Shown here: positions 30,061-42,180 of the stretch, piece after piece
Layout of the letters: each line of letters opens with the position of its first letter
Position numbering within the stretch: the first letter of the stretch is position 1
Assembly: GCF_040833985.1 (NCBI RefSeq)
Contig: NZ_CP162139.1
Span: 806,001 to 870,000 of the forward strand
From: Leptospira sp. WS4.C2
GTDB taxonomy: Bacteria; Spirochaetota; Leptospiria; Leptospirales; Leptospiraceae
Direction of reading: 5' to 3'
Length of the DNA stretch: 64,000 nt
The notes under the pieces: generated by a model
The model's database searches: none
What the model was told of the DNA's origin: nothing
What the model saw: only the letters and a program-made list of their open reading frames with translations
Translations under genes and position numbers: made by a program

Positions 30061-32055
30061 ATGGCAAATTTCAAAATGGTTTCTCCTTTTAAGGCTGCCG
30101 GAGACCAGGTCGAAGCAATTGAAAAAATTGCAAAGTCCTTCGGCGAAGGTAAAAATAAAATCACATTAGTTGGAGTGACGGGTTCAGGAAAAACCTTTAC
30201 CATGGCCGAGGTCATTACACGTGTCAAAAAACCAACGCTCATTTTATCACATAACAAAACACTTGCGGCACAGCTCTTTCGGGAGTTTAAAGATTTTTTC
30301 CCAGAGAATGCTGTAGAATACTTCGTTTCTTATTACGACTATTACCAACCAGAGGCATACGTCCCTTCTTCCGATACCTTCATTGAAAAGGATATGTCAA
30401 TGAATGAGGAGATCGATAAACTTAGGTTACGTGCCACATCTAGTTTACTCGAACGAGACGACGTGATTATCGTAAGTTCTGTTTCCTGTATTTATGGTTT
30501 GGGTTCTCCCGAAGACTATATGAATTCGGTTGTGATGTTACATGTCGGGGATAAAATCGATCGGGACCAAATCATCCGAAAATTTTTACATATCCAATAC
30601 GCTCGTAATGATATCGATTTTAGCCGGGGTAATTTTCGTGTCCGTGGAGATACGATTGAGATTATGCCTTCTTACCAAGAGGAAGGAATTCGGATTGAAC
30701 TCTTTGGTGATGAAATTGATGGACTCTCTAAAATTGATCCACTAACTGGTAAGGTAAAAACAAAGTTAGATCGAGTAGTTGTTTACCCTGCAAAACACTT
30801 CATCACCTCAGGACCCAAAATCAAAGATGCCATCGAAAAAATTAAGAGTGAGATGGCCGAACAAAAGGAAAAATTCCTAAAACAAGGGAAACATTTAGAA
30901 GCAGAACGAATTGAATCCAGAACCAATTACGATATGGAAATGCTTGTGGAACTTGGGTATTGTAGTGGGATCGAAAACTATTCGCGCCATCTAACAGGAA
31001 GATCTGAGGGCGAAAGGCCTGCTTGTTTACTCGACTATTTTCCAAATATGGATTTTTTACTAATCATTGACGAATCCCATGTCACCCTTCCACAAATTGG
31101 GGGAATGTATGCAGGAGATAGGTCCAGAAAACTAACGTTAGTTGATTTTGGATTTAGACTTCCGAGTGCTCTTGACAACAGGCCATTGAATTTTCAAGAA
31201 TTTGAAACTTTGACTCCGATGACTTTGTATGTTTCGGCAACCCCTGATCAAAATGAAATTAACAAAAGTGAGGCGGTGATCGAACAAATCATTCGTCCTA
31301 CGGGGCTACTTGATCCAGTGGTGGAAGTTCGTCCCACCACAAACCAAATCGAAGATTTGTTAAATGAAATTCGGCTGCGCATAGAACAAAAAGAGCGAAT
31401 TCTCATCACCACTCTGACAAAAAAGATGTCAGAAGACTTAACGGATTATTATAAAGAAGTGGGTTTGAAGATTGCCTACCTCCATTCCGAAATTGATACT
31501 ATTGAAAGAACAGAAATCATTCGGGATTTACGTAAGGGAGTTTATGATTGTATTGTAGGGATCAATTTGCTCAGAGAAGGACTTGATATTCCAGAAGTTT
31601 CTCTTGTTGCCATTTTAGATGCGGATAAAGAGGGTTTTCTTCGCAATTATAAATCTCTCGTCCAAACCATTGGTCGTGCGGCAAGGAATGTAAACGGCAA
31701 GGCCATTCTTTATGCAGACCGGATGACTGATTCGATTAAAAAAGCAATCAGTGAAACCGAACGACGCCGTCTAATCCAGGAAGCCCACAACACGAAGATG
31801 GGAATCACCCCTCAAAGTATCATTAAGGAAATTCATGATATTTTACCGCGAGAGATGGCGGAGGAAGATAGTAAGGAAGAAGCTCTCAAGGAAATGGAAA
31901 GAGAATTTACCTTGAAGAAATACAAAACCAAAGACAAGTTACGTGATGCATTAAAACGAGAAATGTTACGTTACGCATCCGACTTGGATTTTGAAAAAGC
32001 TGCCATGTTTCGTGATAAGATGTTAGCACTCGGGCCCGATAAAATAGAATCATAA
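30061..32055 (+). CDS. uvrB: UvrABC excinuclease subunit B
   Basis: 664 aa. UvrB verifies DNA damage in nucleotide-excision repair after loading by UvrA. Walker A is [14 protein letters not shown], the damage-probing beta-hairpin is [21 protein letters not shown], and helicase motifs include [29 protein letters not shown] and [14 protein letters not shown]. The C-terminal UVR motif for UvrC binding is [13 protein letters not shown]. First of the uvrB-lon-PBP block; lon follows 13 bases later. Confidence 0.97.
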   Translation: MANFKMVSPFKAAGDQVEAIEKIAKSFGEGKNKITLVGVTGSGKTFTMAEVITRVKKPTLILSHNKTLAAQLFREFKDFFPENAVEYFVSYYDYYQPEAYVPSSDTFIEKDMSMNEEIDKLRLRATSSLLERDDVIIVSSVSCIYGLGSPEDYMNSVVMLHVGDKIDRDQIIRKFLHIQYARNDIDFSRGNFRVRGDTIEIMPSYQEEGIRIELFGDEIDGLSKIDPLTGKVKTKLDRVVVYPAKHFITSGPKIKDAIEKIKSEMAEQKEKFLKQGKHLEAERIESRTNYDMEMLVELGYCSGIENYSRHLTGRSEGERPACLLDYFPNMDFLLIIDESHVTLPQIGGMYAGDRSRKLTLVDFGFRLPSALDNRPLNFQEFETLTPMTLYVSATPDQNEINKSEAVIEQIIRPTGLLDPVVEVRPTTNQIEDLLNEIRLRIEQKERILITTLTKKMSEDLTDYYKEVGLKIAYLHSEIDTIERTEIIRDLRKGVYDCIVGINLLREGLDIPEVSLVAILDADKEGFLRNYKSLVQTIGRAARNVNGKAILYADRMTDSIKKAISETERRRLIQEAHNTKMGITPQSIIKEIHDILPREMAEEDSKEEALKEMEREFTLKKYKTKDKLRDALKREMLRYASDLDFEKAAMFRDKMLALGPDKIES

Positions 32056-32068
32056 GGTAGGATACGGA

Positions 32069-34441
32069 TTGGAAACAAATGAATTTTGGGAAAACCCAAC
32101 AAAATTGGCGAGATTGGAAGATTCTCTCCCGAAACAAATTTTCCTTCTCCCGATTAAGGTACGGCCTGTATTCCCAGGAATCATCACTCCCTTAATTGTC
32201 CCCCCGGGTCGGTTCATCCAATCCATTGAAGAGTCATCCAAAGGTGCCGGGTTTTTAGGCCTTATCCTTTTAAAAGAAGATGAGTCCGAACTTCCATCCG
32301 AAGATAATATATTTCAGATCGGAGTGGTGGCTCGTATTTTGAAAAGAATCAATTTGCCCGATGGTGGAATGAATATTTTAGTAAACACCATCCAAAGATT
32401 CAAAATTCATTCCATCCACACAAAAGAGCCAGTTCTTGTTGCCAATGTAAGATACCCAGAAGAAGAACTTGGTACAAGTAAAAATAATATTAAGGCTCTT
32501 ATGAGAACCTTACTTATTTTGACAAAGGAACTTGCCCAAAACAATCCTCTGTTCACAGAAGATATGAAACTTACAATGATGAATGTAAACGAACCAGCTA
32601 AAATGGCTGATTTTGTTTGTTCCATTCTGAACCTTGAAAAAGAGGAATACCAATCTGTCATTGAAGCCATCCAAATCAATGATCGTTTAGAAAAGGTATT
32701 ATTGTTTCTTAAAAAAGAAATTGAGTTAGTAGTTCTCCAAAAAAAGATCCAAGAACAAATTAACGATAAAATTGATAACCAACAACGCCAGTTTTTCCTT
32801 CGCGAACAATTGAAGGCCATCCAGCAAGAGTTAGGTTCTGGTGAAGACAAAACAGAAGTTAAATACGAAAAACTTTTGGAACGATTGAAAGCGGTTCCTG
32901 TTACTGATGAAATCATTGCGGAAGTAGAAAGGGAAATTGATAAATTTAAAAACTCGGACCCAATTTCTAGCGATTATAATGTCATCAGAAATTATTTAGA
33001 TTTAGTAGATGCCCTGCCCTGGGAAAAACCGGCAGAAAAAGATGTAAATCTAATTCATGCCAAAAAAATTCTGAATCGCGACCACCACAAACTAGAAGAT
33101 GTGAAGGAACGGATTTTAGAGTTTTTAGCTGTTCATAAATTGAATCCGAAAAGTAAAGGGTCTATCCTTTGTTTGGTGGGTCCACCGGGTGTGGGTAAAA
33201 CATCCATTGCCAAGTCTGTGGCAGAAGCTTTGGGTAGAAAGTTCTACAGGTTCTCTGTGGGTGGGGTGAGGGATGAAGCAGAAATCAAAGGCCATAGACG
33301 AACCTATATTGGAGCTATGCCCGGAAAACTCATCAGTGCCTTAAAGATCACCAAAGAACGAGACACGGTAATTCTTTTAGATGAAATAGATAAGATGTCG
33401 CAAGGTTACCAAGGGGACCCGCAAGCAGCCCTCCTCGAAGTTTTAGATCCAGAACAGAATTCTAATTTTAGAGATCACTATTTAGACCTACCTTTTGATT
33501 TGTCTGATGTTTTGTTTATTGCTACTGCTAACACTTTTGAACCTATCCCTCGAGTTTTACTCGATCGTATGGAAGTGATCCAACTTTCGGGATACATCAC
33601 AGAGGAAAAAGTGCAGATCTTCCAAAAGTATCTTTGGAAAAAGATTTTTGAAAAAAATGGATTAAATCCAGATTCCTTTTCTATGAAAAAAGAAACGGTA
33701 ACTCTTCTCATCAATTCTTATTCACGGGAATCGGGTTTACGTGGACTTGAAAAAACATTCGATAAATTAGTTCGTAAGATCGCCTTAAAACAAGTGTTAA
33801 AGGAGAAGTATTCCAAAGAAATCAGAGAGAAAGATCTGGTGGAATACTTAGGATCTCCTCCGTTTGTCGATGATCGAATGACCATTCCCAAAGTTCCAGG
33901 TACAGCACTCGGTCTTGCTTGGACTAATGCAGGAGGATCTACCCTTCTTATCGAAGCTGTCCTCATTCCAGGAAAAGGTGGGCTTACTCTTACGGGACAA
34001 ATGGGAAAGATGATGGAAGAGTCCGCGAACATTGCCCTCTCCTTTGTAAAAAATTATATAAACAATGATGTTTTATTTGAAAAGAAAGCCATCCACTTAC
34101 ATGTTCCCGATGGTGCCACTCCCAAGGATGGTCCAAGTGCGGGAATAACGATGGCTACGGCTATTTTGTCTCTTGTAACCAATCAAGTGATTGCTCCAGG
34201 TTTTGGTATGACCGGTGAACTTACGTTAACTGGTGAAGTCCTTGCCATTGGGGGACTCAGGGAAAAAATTGTAGCCGCGAAACGAGTTGGGGTGAAAAAA
34301 ATCATTTTCCCTAAAGACAATGAAAAGGCATTCCAAGAAATTCCCGACTACGTAAAACGTGGCGTTACCTTTTATCCGGTCACTCGATTTGAAGAAGTCG
34401 AAAAATTAGTATTTCCCAAATCCAAAGGTAAAAAGAAATGA
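32069..34441 (+). CDS. lon: ATP-dependent Lon protease
   Basis: 790 aa of LonA type. An N-terminal substrate domain ([21 protein letters not shown]) is followed by a coiled-coil ([18 protein letters not shown]). The AAA+ module has Walker [14 protein letters not shown] and Walker [11 protein letters not shown]. The Ser-Lys protease dyad lies in [12 protein letters not shown] and [14 protein letters not shown]. The start is TTG 32069, with AGGTAGGAT upstream; no in-frame ATG is close. Its stop overlaps the next start (ATGA), so expression is linked to the penicillin-binding protein. Confidence 0.96.
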   Translation: METNEFWENPTKLARLEDSLPKQIFLLPIKVRPVFPGIITPLIVPPGRFIQSIEESSKGAGFLGLILLKEDESELPSEDNIFQIGVVARILKRINLPDGGMNILVNTIQRFKIHSIHTKEPVLVANVRYPEEELGTSKNNIKALMRTLLILTKELAQNNPLFTEDMKLTMMNVNEPAKMADFVCSILNLEKEEYQSVIEAIQINDRLEKVLLFLKKEIELVVLQKKIQEQINDKIDNQQRQFFLREQLKAIQQELGSGEDKTEVKYEKLLERLKAVPVTDEIIAEVEREIDKFKNSDPISSDYNVIRNYLDLVDALPWEKPAEKDVNLIHAKKILNRDHHKLEDVKERILEFLAVHKLNPKSKGSILCLVGPPGVGKTSIAKSVAEALGRKFYRFSVGGVRDEAEIKGHRRTYIGAMPGKLISALKITKERDTVILLDEIDKMSQGYQGDPQAALLEVLDPEQNSNFRDHYLDLPFDLSDVLFIATANTFEPIPRVLLDRMEVIQLSGYITEEKVQIFQKYLWKKIFEKNGLNPDSFSMKKETVTLLINSYSRESGLRGLEKTFDKLVRKIALKQVLKEKYSKEIREKDLVEYLGSPPFVDDRMTIPKVPGTALGLAWTNAGGSTLLIEAVLIPGKGGLTLTGQMGKMMEESANIALSFVKNYINNDVLFEKKAIHLHVPDGATPKDGPSAGITMATAILSLVTNQVIAPGFGMTGELTLTGEVLAIGGLREKIVAAKRVGVKKIIFPKDNEKAFQEIPDYVKRGVTFYPVTRFEEVEKLVFPKSKGKKK

Positions 34442-36921
34442 ATCCGCAGACCAATTCCTTTTTCCTCATCCTTGAAGTATTGTATGGCCACCTAACGGAT
34501 CTTCTTCGTTTTTTCTGGATTCGTCGAGTTCAACTTTTTACACTGGGTGCCATCCTCGGAATCTTTTTGTCTTTTTTCTTTTTGGGTGGAGCTTATGTGG
34601 TTTGGTCGGGGGAGGAAGCTCGCGTCCATAAATCACTAGAAAAATACCGATCTGAAGTATCGAACTTTTATGATAGTTTTCAACCTAAGTCTGTAAAAAT
34701 CTTAGATCGCAGTGGAAAAGTGATGGGTGAGTTCTATCGCAGAAACTTTAGACCCATACGCACAGATAATTTAGCAAAACACAATGTCATCGTTTGGGCG
34801 GTGTTATCTTCCGAAGATAGAGAGTTTTTTTCCCATTCAGGATTGAATTACACAGCCATCGGTCGAGCAGTAGTAACAAATTTAATACAATTTCGTTTAT
34901 CTCAAGGTGGATCTACCATCTCACAGCAGTTAGCCAAACTCACTTTAAACTTAGGAAAACGTAATTTATTCAATAAACTAACGGAACTCTATTGTACTTT
35001 TTATATAGAAAGTCAATACTCGAAAGAAGAAATTTTGGCTATGTATCTAAACCAAATTTTTTTGGGTGAAGGTAATACGGGTGTAGAAGAAGCCGCAAGA
35101 TATTATTTTCGTAAACCAGCATCAGAGCTCAGTCCAGAGGAAGCAGCCCTTCTTGTAGGAATCATTCCGGCTCCGAGTGTTTATAACCCTGTTCGCAATT
35201 TAGGAATTTCTCTTTCTAGACAAAAACGCGTGTTATATGACATGGCAAGAAACCCAGAACTCCATCCTTCCCAGAAAGAAATTCCACATAAATTTTCTGA
35301 TTCGATCGAACTGAACTTAAAGAAATTTCGAACTATTTATAAGATAAAAGAAACAAAAGATGAAGAAGGAAACCCAAAATACTCTAGCGAAATTGGAAAA
35401 TATGGTGCAGATAAGGATTTCCGAGTCAATTTAGCTCCTGATTTTAATTCGGAAATTCGAAGATTCATTTTGGAACGATTTTCTAATGAAGATTTAGAAG
35501 AAAGGGGTTTACTCGTCTACACTACTTTGGATTTGGAAAAACAAAGACTCGCCGAAGAGGCGTTACGTGTAGGAGTGGATTCTGTTAGAGCCGATCTAAC
35601 GAAACAAGAAGCAGAATACCAAAAAAAAGGTAAGGCTGATTTAGCAGAAGTGACTCGGGCTATTTTGCCACAGCTTAGTGGGTCTATGATTTCTTTAGAT
35701 CCCGAAACAGGGGATATCGAAGCGATGGTTGGTGGATACAAAATATCCAATGTATTTCGGTTCAATCGTGCAGAGGATGCCAGGCGCCAACCAGGATCGA
35801 CAATCAAAGCTCTTGTTTATGCTCTTGCGTTTGAAAAGCGGATCGTAAACCCATCATCCAAAATCAAAGACGAAAAATTAGACATCTCTGGTTATTCACC
35901 AAAAAACTGGTATAAAGGATATAAGGGTGATATCACTGTAAGACAAGCTCTTGCCCAGTCAGTGAATACCGTCTCAGTAAAGTTATTACATGAGATTGGA
36001 ATTTCGTATTTTATTCAAAAGTTAAGTGCTATCCTTTCGATTCCCGAAGAAGAAGCAGAGATTCGGTTCCAAAGAAATTTATCTTTGGCTCTTGGGTCAG
36101 GGGAATTAAGCCCTATGGAACTTTCTGTCATTTATGCCACCCTTATGAATGGGGGAAGGCGAGTGACTCCAAGAAAGATAATCAAAATTACTGATTTAGA
36201 TGGAAATGAATTTTATAACACTGTTGCTAACGAGGCCGCCGAACAAATATTAGATCCTGTAGCTTGTGCGATGGCCATCAATACCTTGCAGTCTGTTCTT
36301 ACGGAAGAGGGAACCATGACTCTAAAGAAGAAGGAAGGCGAAGCATTTCTGTATGCTGGAAAAACGGGCACCGTTCAATCTCCTAAATTAAAAGCGTCAA
36401 GATGGAAAGGTCTTAAGGGTGTTCGTGACGTCTGGTTTGCGGGACTCACTCCAAGAAATGTAACCGTTGTTTGGGTCGGTCATGACGAAGGAGCACCTTT
36501 TCCTGGTTCGGGATCTGGTGTATCTGGTGGGATTTGGTACAGATATACACAAAATGTAAAATCAAAATTAGGAATGGGAAATCAGTTGATTTCTAATTTT
36601 GTGGGAGATTATGTAAAGGTGGATGTTTGTGCCGATGATGGAACCATTATGGAAACTACACCTGATTACATCTGTAAGGTGCCACTGTATGCTCAGTATT
36701 ACTATATTGGGGACTTACCACCAAAACGTGCCGGATTTGTTAAACAAGAACCTCCTACGCAAAACACAAATCTGCGGCCGGAACTGATCGACGATGATAC
36801 CGAAATTTCTACTTACGATGCACAAGGCAGTCGGATCCAACCAACAGCTGTAGACTCTGTGGAATTGGAACCACCCCTTATAGAAAATCGGCGAGCGCGT
36901 TATAACGAAGAAACTCCTTAG
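34438..36921 (+). CDS. Class A penicillin-binding protein (PBP1A-like)
   Basis: 827 aa, bifunctional. One membrane anchor lies at residues ~28-55. The GT51 glycosyltransferase has the catalytic Glu in [21 protein letters not shown], then [15 protein letters not shown]. The transpeptidase has the Ser nucleophile in [19 protein letters not shown] in [12 protein letters not shown] and KTGT in YAGKTGTVQ. It polymerises and cross-links peptidoglycan in the periplasm. A Pro/Glu-rich, probably disordered tail follows residue ~760. It overlaps lon as ATGA and the convergent SBP gene by 44 bases. Confidence 0.93.
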   Translation: MNPQTNSFFLILEVLYGHLTDLLRFFWIRRVQLFTLGAILGIFLSFFFLGGAYVVWSGEEARVHKSLEKYRSEVSNFYDSFQPKSVKILDRSGKVMGEFYRRNFRPIRTDNLAKHNVIVWAVLSSEDREFFSHSGLNYTAIGRAVVTNLIQFRLSQGGSTISQQLAKLTLNLGKRNLFNKLTELYCTFYIESQYSKEEILAMYLNQIFLGEGNTGVEEAARYYFRKPASELSPEEAALLVGIIPAPSVYNPVRNLGISLSRQKRVLYDMARNPELHPSQKEIPHKFSDSIELNLKKFRTIYKIKETKDEEGNPKYSSEIGKYGADKDFRVNLAPDFNSEIRRFILERFSNEDLEERGLLVYTTLDLEKQRLAEEALRVGVDSVRADLTKQEAEYQKKGKADLAEVTRAILPQLSGSMISLDPETGDIEAMVGGYKISNVFRFNRAEDARRQPGSTIKALVYALAFEKRIVNPSSKIKDEKLDISGYSPKNWYKGYKGDITVRQALAQSVNTVSVKLLHEIGISYFIQKLSAILSIPEEEAEIRFQRNLSLALGSGELSPMELSVIYATLMNGGRRVTPRKIIKITDLDGNEFYNTVANEAAEQILDPVACAMAINTLQSVLTEEGTMTLKKKEGEAFLYAGKTGTVQSPKLKASRWKGLKGVRDVWFAGLTPRNVTVVWVGHDEGAPFPGSGSGVSGGIWYRYTQNVKSKLGMGNQLISNFVGDYVKVDVCADDGTIMETTPDYICKVPLYAQYYYIGDLPPKRAGFVKQEPPTQNTNLRPELIDDDTEISTYDAQGSRIQPTAVDSVELEPPLIENRRARYNEETP

Positions 36922-38302
36922 AGACCAAATAGTTCTCCTGGATGGACCAAAGAAAAATCCAGGGTTTATCTTCTCTGACTCTTTCAATGGCTTGAAGGGC
37001 ATCCTGATTGTTTTTATTTGGTTTGGTAAGAATTTTGCCCACCACCGGATTTCTATAGAAAGAACGATTCCCACCATTACCTACTTTTTCTGGATGAAAA
37101 AGTGGATCTAAAAAATTCCAAACAGAATCAAAATCAGAATACCAAGTGAGAAGTGTAAGATCTCCTTTTCCTTCTCCATTCTCTTTGTATAAAGGTGCCT
37201 TTTCCATTGGCCTAAGTTTAACGGTAAGCCCAATGTCCTCTAATGCTTGTTTAATGGCCCTGCCTTTGGTTTGGTTTTCATCATCACCTCGCATACGAAA
37301 TTCCAAACTAGTGGTTAAGATTTTTGGGTAACAAGTAGACTGATTTAACTCATCGATTGCCAATTGTTTGTTGTATACTTCCCCATTTCTGTTTTTTCCG
37401 TTTGTCATTTTTTCCAGATAATTTAAAGGAATGGGTCCGTAGGTGAGGTCTGCATGGTTTTCCAATAATTTACGAATGATCAAATCGCGCGGGATGGATA
37501 AGTTGAGAGCTTTTCGAAAGTGTTTGTCGAAACAAGGATTGTTTTGGTTGATTGCCACATATTGAACCGACCTTCCTTTTTTTGTGAGGGTGAATTCTGA
37601 ATTTGCTTCTGGCAAAGATAGAAGAAAGTCCGTGAGTTTGAATGCATCTAACTGGTGTTTGCGATATAAAAAAAGGGAAGTCGAAGATTGGGGTAAAATG
37701 AGGAAACGGATTTTTTTAGGAAAGTTCGGATCTACTTCGCCCTGGTAGTTCAAGTCTATATATTCATTTTTTTTCCAAGAGAGGAGATTATATTTTCCAT
37801 AAGACTTTAATAGATCCTTTTTCCATTCTTCTTTCCCAATAATAGCTGCAAACGGTAAACTAAGTTTCTCTTTCCATTCCGTTTCGCTCGTACCTTCTTT
37901 AAATTCTAACTCTAATTGAGTTTCGGATAGGGAGCGAACAGCAAGTAAGAATTGGTAGTCTCCTTTTCTCGGAAAAGTTTCTAAGACCAAACGAGATAAA
38001 CTATATTCTATATCCTGAACCGAAGGTGCTGAGGAATTCAGTTGGAACTGCCAGAGTTCTTTTTTTGGATGGGGGATTTTTTTGTAAGAGAGAATCCAGG
38101 GGGAATGGAACCCTCGCAAATTTTGGATAAAGAGACCTTGGTGAAGGAATTTTGCCAATTTTTGGCCGGACAAATCGGTTATATAGAGGGGGTCTAAATG
38201 GGCCGGGTCTGAGGAAAGTGCGATTTTTAGGTCGAAATCGGGAGTTTCCTGCCGGCAAAAAGTGAGGGACAAGAGAAAGAAAACAAGGGATAAGGTTCTC
38301 AT
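36878..38302 (-). CDS. Family 5 extracellular solute-binding lipoprotein
   Basis: 474 aa from ATG 38302. The N-terminus MRTLSLVFFLLSLTFC ends in a lipobox-like LTFC, so a lipoprotein is likely. The family 5 pattern (peptide/nickel binding) includes IALSSDPAHLDPLYITDLSGQKL near the start, FRKALNLSIPRDLIIRKLL and LTLLTWYSDF toward the end. The cargo is probably oligopeptides or a similar ligand, but no permease genes are beside it. The start codon is two bases from the GTG of the divergent ABC exporter, and the 3' end overlaps the PBP gene by 44 bases. Confidence 0.82.
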   Translation of the reverse strand: MRTLSLVFFLLSLTFCRQETPDFDLKIALSSDPAHLDPLYITDLSGQKLAKFLHQGLFIQNLRGFHSPWILSYKKIPHPKKELWQFQLNSSAPSVQDIEYSLSRLVLETFPRKGDYQFLLAVRSLSETQLELEFKEGTSETEWKEKLSLPFAAIIGKEEWKKDLLKSYGKYNLLSWKKNEYIDLNYQGEVDPNFPKKIRFLILPQSSTSLFLYRKHQLDAFKLTDFLLSLPEANSEFTLTKKGRSVQYVAINQNNPCFDKHFRKALNLSIPRDLIIRKLLENHADLTYGPIPLNYLEKMTNGKNRNGEVYNKQLAIDELNQSTCYPKILTTSLEFRMRGDDENQTKGRAIKQALEDIGLTVKLRPMEKAPLYKENGEGKGDLTLLTWYSDFDSVWNFLDPLFHPEKVGNGGNRSFYRNPVVGKILTKPNKNNQDALQAIERVREDKPWIFLWSIQENYLVSKEFLRYNALADFL

Positions 38303-38304
38303 AC

Positions 38305-40188
38305 GTGAAGATTTACCGAAAACTTTGGCCATATTTGGCAAAATACAAATACAGACTTAGCCTCGGTGTTTTCCTGTCTATATTTGTTTCCATATTCAAT
38401 GGGGCATCCCTCACGTCTCTCATTCCTATCTTTGATTCTTTGGGGACTGGAGAAAATTACAAGTTCCAAATTGCTCTAACAAAAAAAGACCAATCACTTC
38501 TTACCGAACACAAAAAACCGGACCACCTGCAAGGACTGACTTATTGGGAATGGCAATTTGCCAATCTCAAACAAAATACAAACAAGGAACTCGCAGATAA
38601 AAAACCAGACGACTTGGTGTATCTGTTTTGTCTCATCATCCTTCCTATTTACTTTTTAAAACTCATTTGTCTCGCAGGAACAGTCTACTTTGTCAACTCA
38701 GCCGGCCTTCTTGCCGTCAGTGACCTTAGGCAAGCTCTTTATAAAAAACTCCAAGTATTACCGCTGAATGCTTTCTACCGTGAAAAGACGGGGGTCCTGA
38801 TGAGTCGGGTGATCAACGATGTTGATATTGTCGGGAAAGTAGTTTCGAATGATCTAAAAGATGCGATTAACGATTTTTTTTATATCGTTACACATTTGAT
38901 CATCTTACTCGTGTTAAGTTGGAAGTTGTTTTTTTTGTTATTCATTGTGATCCCATTGATTGTGGGGCCAGTGAGTACATTTGCCGATCGAATTCGGAGA
39001 ACCACCAAAAACCAACAAGAACAATTGTCGGAATTGAATGGGGACCTTCAGGAAGTCATCTCTGGAATTCGGGTCATCCGAGCTTTTTCAATGGAAGATA
39101 AAGAAGCAGACCGGTTTTTAAAGGTAAACCAAAACCTTTCGGATAAAACTTTTAAAACACATTTTTATCATCAAATTGGCCCCGCCTTAACTGAGTTATC
39201 TGGTTCGGTTGTAACCATGGTTTTTCTAGGAATTGGAGCTTATCTATTAGAAGATGCTAGTTTTTCCAAAGGGATGTTCATCGCTTTTTTTCTTACCTTG
39301 ATTTTTCTTATGCGTCCATTGAAACAGATGAGTATTTTGGTGAACTTAATCCAAGCCTCTGTAATTGCAAGCGATCGTGTGTTTGAAATTTTAGGAAGGG
39401 ATGTGGATATTAAGGAACCAAAATTCCCGAATCCACTCGGCCAACTATCAAAGGCCATTGAATACAAAAATGTATCCTACGTGTATCCCAATACAGAAAT
39501 TTACGCACTAAAAAATATCAATCTAACATTACCTCTTGGGGGGACCATCGCTATCGTTGGGTCCTCTGGTGCCGGCAAATCTACGTTAGTCGATCTTTTG
39601 CCAAGGCTTATCGATCCAAGTGAAGGTGGGATTTTTTGGGATGATGTGAATGCAAAAGATTTGAGTTTAGATAACTTACGAAAACGGATCGGTGTTGTTT
39701 CTCAAAATATTTTTTTATTTAATGGTTCTGTTCGCGAAAACATTGCTTTTGGGAAACCTGATGCATCCGAAGAGGAAGTTCGTCGTGCTGCAGAGGATGC
39801 TTTTGCATCCGAATTCATTGAAGCTTTTGAAGAAGGTTATGATACCATCGTTGGTGAACGTGGTGTGATGTTGTCCGGCGGGCAAAGGCAAAGAATCTCT
39901 ATTGCTCGAACTTTACTGGCAAATCCAGAAGTATTGATTTTGGATGAGGCAACATCCGCTTTGGATACAGAGTCGGAAAGGCTTATCCAACAAGCGTTTG
40001 TTCGGTTGTATGAAAACAAAACTGTAATCATTATTGCTCACCGTTTATCTACGGTAAAAATTGCTGATACCATTTATTATTTAGAAAATGGTGAAATTGT
40101 AGAAAGCGGAAGCCATACAGATTTATTAAAAAATCAAAACTCTAAATACAAACGTTTGTATGATATGCAGTTTTCTAGTTCTACTTAA
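38305..40188 (+). CDS. MsbA-like ABC exporter (TMD-NBD fusion)
   Basis: 627 aa. An N-terminal six-helix exporter domain (residues ~15-340) carries the loop LLAVSDLRQALYKKLQVLPLNAFYREKTGVLMSRV. The NBD has Walker A GSSGAGKSTLVDL, signature LSGGQRQRISIARTLL, Walker B LILDEATSALD and the switch IAHRLST. Close to MsbA/LmrA-type lipid or drug flippases. Start GTG 38305, with AAGG nine bases upstream; the product MKIYRKLWPYLAKYKY fits the family N-terminus. A ~50-residue periplasmic insert follows helix 1. Confidence 0.88.
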   Translation: MKIYRKLWPYLAKYKYRLSLGVFLSIFVSIFNGASLTSLIPIFDSLGTGENYKFQIALTKKDQSLLTEHKKPDHLQGLTYWEWQFANLKQNTNKELADKKPDDLVYLFCLIILPIYFLKLICLAGTVYFVNSAGLLAVSDLRQALYKKLQVLPLNAFYREKTGVLMSRVINDVDIVGKVVSNDLKDAINDFFYIVTHLIILLVLSWKLFFLLFIVIPLIVGPVSTFADRIRRTTKNQQEQLSELNGDLQEVISGIRVIRAFSMEDKEADRFLKVNQNLSDKTFKTHFYHQIGPALTELSGSVVTMVFLGIGAYLLEDASFSKGMFIAFFLTLIFLMRPLKQMSILVNLIQASVIASDRVFEILGRDVDIKEPKFPNPLGQLSKAIEYKNVSYVYPNTEIYALKNINLTLPLGGTIAIVGSSGAGKSTLVDLLPRLIDPSEGGIFWDDVNAKDLSLDNLRKRIGVVSQNIFLFNGSVRENIAFGKPDASEEEVRRAAEDAFASEFIEAFEEGYDTIVGERGVMLSGGQRQRISIARTLLANPEVLILDEATSALDTESERLIQQAFVRLYENKTVIIIAHRLSTVKIADTIYYLENGEIVESGSHTDLLKNQNSKYKRLYDMQFSSST

Positions 40189-40195
40189 AAAAAAA

Positions 40196-40606
40196 TTAAG
40201 CCAGGCGACCTGTTCCACAATTGGGACAGAACTTTGCATTAGGAATAGCAACAAACGATCCACAGTTGGCGCAGGTCCAATTTTCGTTAATTTTTGGCGA
40301 GGAAAGGATGGCGACATTTGCCTTTTTTTCTTTTAGTTCTGCTTCCAGTGAATCTAAAGCTTCAATATAGGGAAGAGATTGGGTTTGAAATTCTTCTTCT
40401 GTTAGTTTTCCAGAATCAAAGTCAGATCGGATATCTTTGAGTGAATCGAGGAGGTTACTTTTTTTTTCTGTAATCGGTTTGAGATAAGCTCCTTCTTCTT
40501 TTCCAAAGGGGGATTCATCAGTTCGGAACCGGTAATAAAACAACAGAAAAGGTGCGATCAGAATGATTCCAAAGAGCAGACAATACAGATATAAGAGAAA
40601 ATCCAT
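40196..40606 (-). CDS. Membrane-anchored zinc-ribbon protein
   Basis: 136 aa: one N-terminal helix (LLYLYCLLFGIILIAPFLLFYY), a coiled-coil-like acidic middle (NLLDSLKDIRSDFDSGKLTEEEFQ, a pattern also found in CcmI-type proteins), and a C-terminal zinc ribbon WTCANCGSFVAIPNAKFCPNCG with two CxxC pairs. Role unknown; possibly a membrane-bound adaptor. It converges with the ABC exporter (7-base gap) and is divergent from the CoA-transferase gene. Confidence 0.75.
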   Translation of the reverse strand: MDFLLYLYCLLFGIILIAPFLLFYYRFRTDESPFGKEEGAYLKPITEKKSNLLDSLKDIRSDFDSGKLTEEEFQTQSLPYIEALDSLEAELKEKKANVAILSSPKINENWTCANCGSFVAIPNAKFCPNCGTGRLA

Positions 40607-40677
40607 ACGTTCAGAATTTGGACTTTTTATTTTTAGGCAATCTCTTTATCTTTGGTCAAAGAAGAGAATTTACACTT

Positions 40678-42180
40678 ATGGCCGTTACTAACTCATTAAT
40701 TGAAGAAAAACTTAAAACAGCAGAAGAAGTGGCAGCCTTATTGCCTAGGAATGTGACTCTCGGATGTTCTGGATTTACGCCGGCGGGTTATCCAAAACTC
40801 ATTCCTGTCGCATTTGCCAAACGAATTGAAGATGAAAAAAAGTTGGGAAAAGAATTCTCAATCAATCTGTATGCGGGTGCCTCCACAGGAGAAGAATTGG
40901 ATGGTGCTTTGGCAAAAACAGGTGCTCTTAAATTAAGGATCCCTTACCAATCCAATTCCCACCTTCGTAATCTCATCAACCAAGGCGAAACCGATTTCAT
41001 AGATATGCATTTATCGCATGTCGTAAAATATATCGAACATGGAATCTTACCAAAAATTGATGCCGCCGTTGTGGAAGCCATTGATGTTACAACTGATGGT
41101 AAGATTTATCTATCCACATCGTCTGGAATGAGTGCCACTTACATTCAAAATGCGGAATCCGTCTATATTGAGTTAACCGATACCCATCCTTTAGAATTAA
41201 AAGGATATCATGATATCTATCTTCCCAATCACCACGAAAGGGGACTTCCCATCAATATTCTCACACCAGGGGACAGGATAGGCCTTCCTTATATCCAAGT
41301 TCCTCCTGATAAAATCAAAGGTATCGTGCGTTCAAACAAACCAGATGCGGCAACAGTTTTCAAAACACCTGATGAAGATTGCCAAAACATCGCAGCCCAT
41401 GTTTTATCGTTTATTCAACATGAAATCAAAATGGGGAGAATTCCCAAAGAATATCTACCTTATCAAAATGGAGTTGGAAACATTGCCAATGCCGTGCTTG
41501 CTAGTATGGCAAAAGATCCCAACTTTCATTCCATTCAAATGTATACTGAAGTGGTCCAAGATTCTGTATTCGATTTGATTGATGCTGGAAAACTAGAGAT
41601 AGCATCCACATCTGCTTTAACTTTTTCAGAAAAGGGACTGAAACGTTTTCATGAAAACATTAACGAATGGAAATCGAAGTTTGTCATTCGTCCACAAGAG
41701 ATTTCAAACCATCCAGAAGTCATTAGACGTATGGGCCTTATTGCTATGAACACTGCCATTGAAGTAGATATTTATGGAAACGTAAATTCTACTCACGTGA
41801 TGGGAACTTCGATGATGAATGGGATTGGCGGTTCAGGTGATTTCACAAGAAACTCTCATTTGTGTATTTTTATGACACCTTCACTCGCAAAAGAAGGAAA
41901 TATTTCTGCAGTGGTTCCAATGGTGTCACATACAGATCATAATGAACATTCAACAATGATATTTGTTACGGAACAAGGGTTAGCTGACCTTCGGGGATGT
42001 CCTCCTAAAAAACGGGCTGAACTCATCATTAACAACTGCGCTCATCCTATTTATAGAGACAAACTCCGTGAATACTATGAAAACGCTCTTCGTGTTTCCA
42101 AAGGAAAACATACTCCTCATGATTTAGAAAAAGCACTTTCTTGGCATGTCCAATTTTTAAAAACAGGAAGTATGAAGTGA
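40678..42180 (+). CDS. Acetyl-CoA hydrolase / succinate:acetate CoA-transferase family
   Basis: 500 aa from ATG 40678 (GAAGAG upstream); the longer frame from 40618 adds a non-family leader. The Cat1/AarC pattern is clear: GCSGFTPAGYPKLIP, NLYAGASTGEELDG, IQMYTEVVQDSVFDLI (the Glu of YTEV is the likely covalent CoA acceptor), NVNSTHVMGTSMMNGIGGSGDF and IFVTEQGLADLRG. Such enzymes move CoA between succinate, acetate or propionate. Overlaps the next gene's GTG by four bases. Confidence 0.9.
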   Translation: MAVTNSLIEEKLKTAEEVAALLPRNVTLGCSGFTPAGYPKLIPVAFAKRIEDEKKLGKEFSINLYAGASTGEELDGALAKTGALKLRIPYQSNSHLRNLINQGETDFIDMHLSHVVKYIEHGILPKIDAAVVEAIDVTTDGKIYLSTSSGMSATYIQNAESVYIELTDTHPLELKGYHDIYLPNHHERGLPINILTPGDRIGLPYIQVPPDKIKGIVRSNKPDAATVFKTPDEDCQNIAAHVLSFIQHEIKMGRIPKEYLPYQNGVGNIANAVLASMAKDPNFHSIQMYTEVVQDSVFDLIDAGKLEIASTSALTFSEKGLKRFHENINEWKSKFVIRPQEISNHPEVIRRMGLIAMNTAIEVDIYGNVNSTHVMGTSMMNGIGGSGDFTRNSHLCIFMTPSLAKEGNISAVVPMVSHTDHNEHSTMIFVTEQGLADLRGCPPKKRAELIINNCAHPIYRDKLREYYENALRVSKGKHTPHDLEKALSWHVQFLKTGSMK

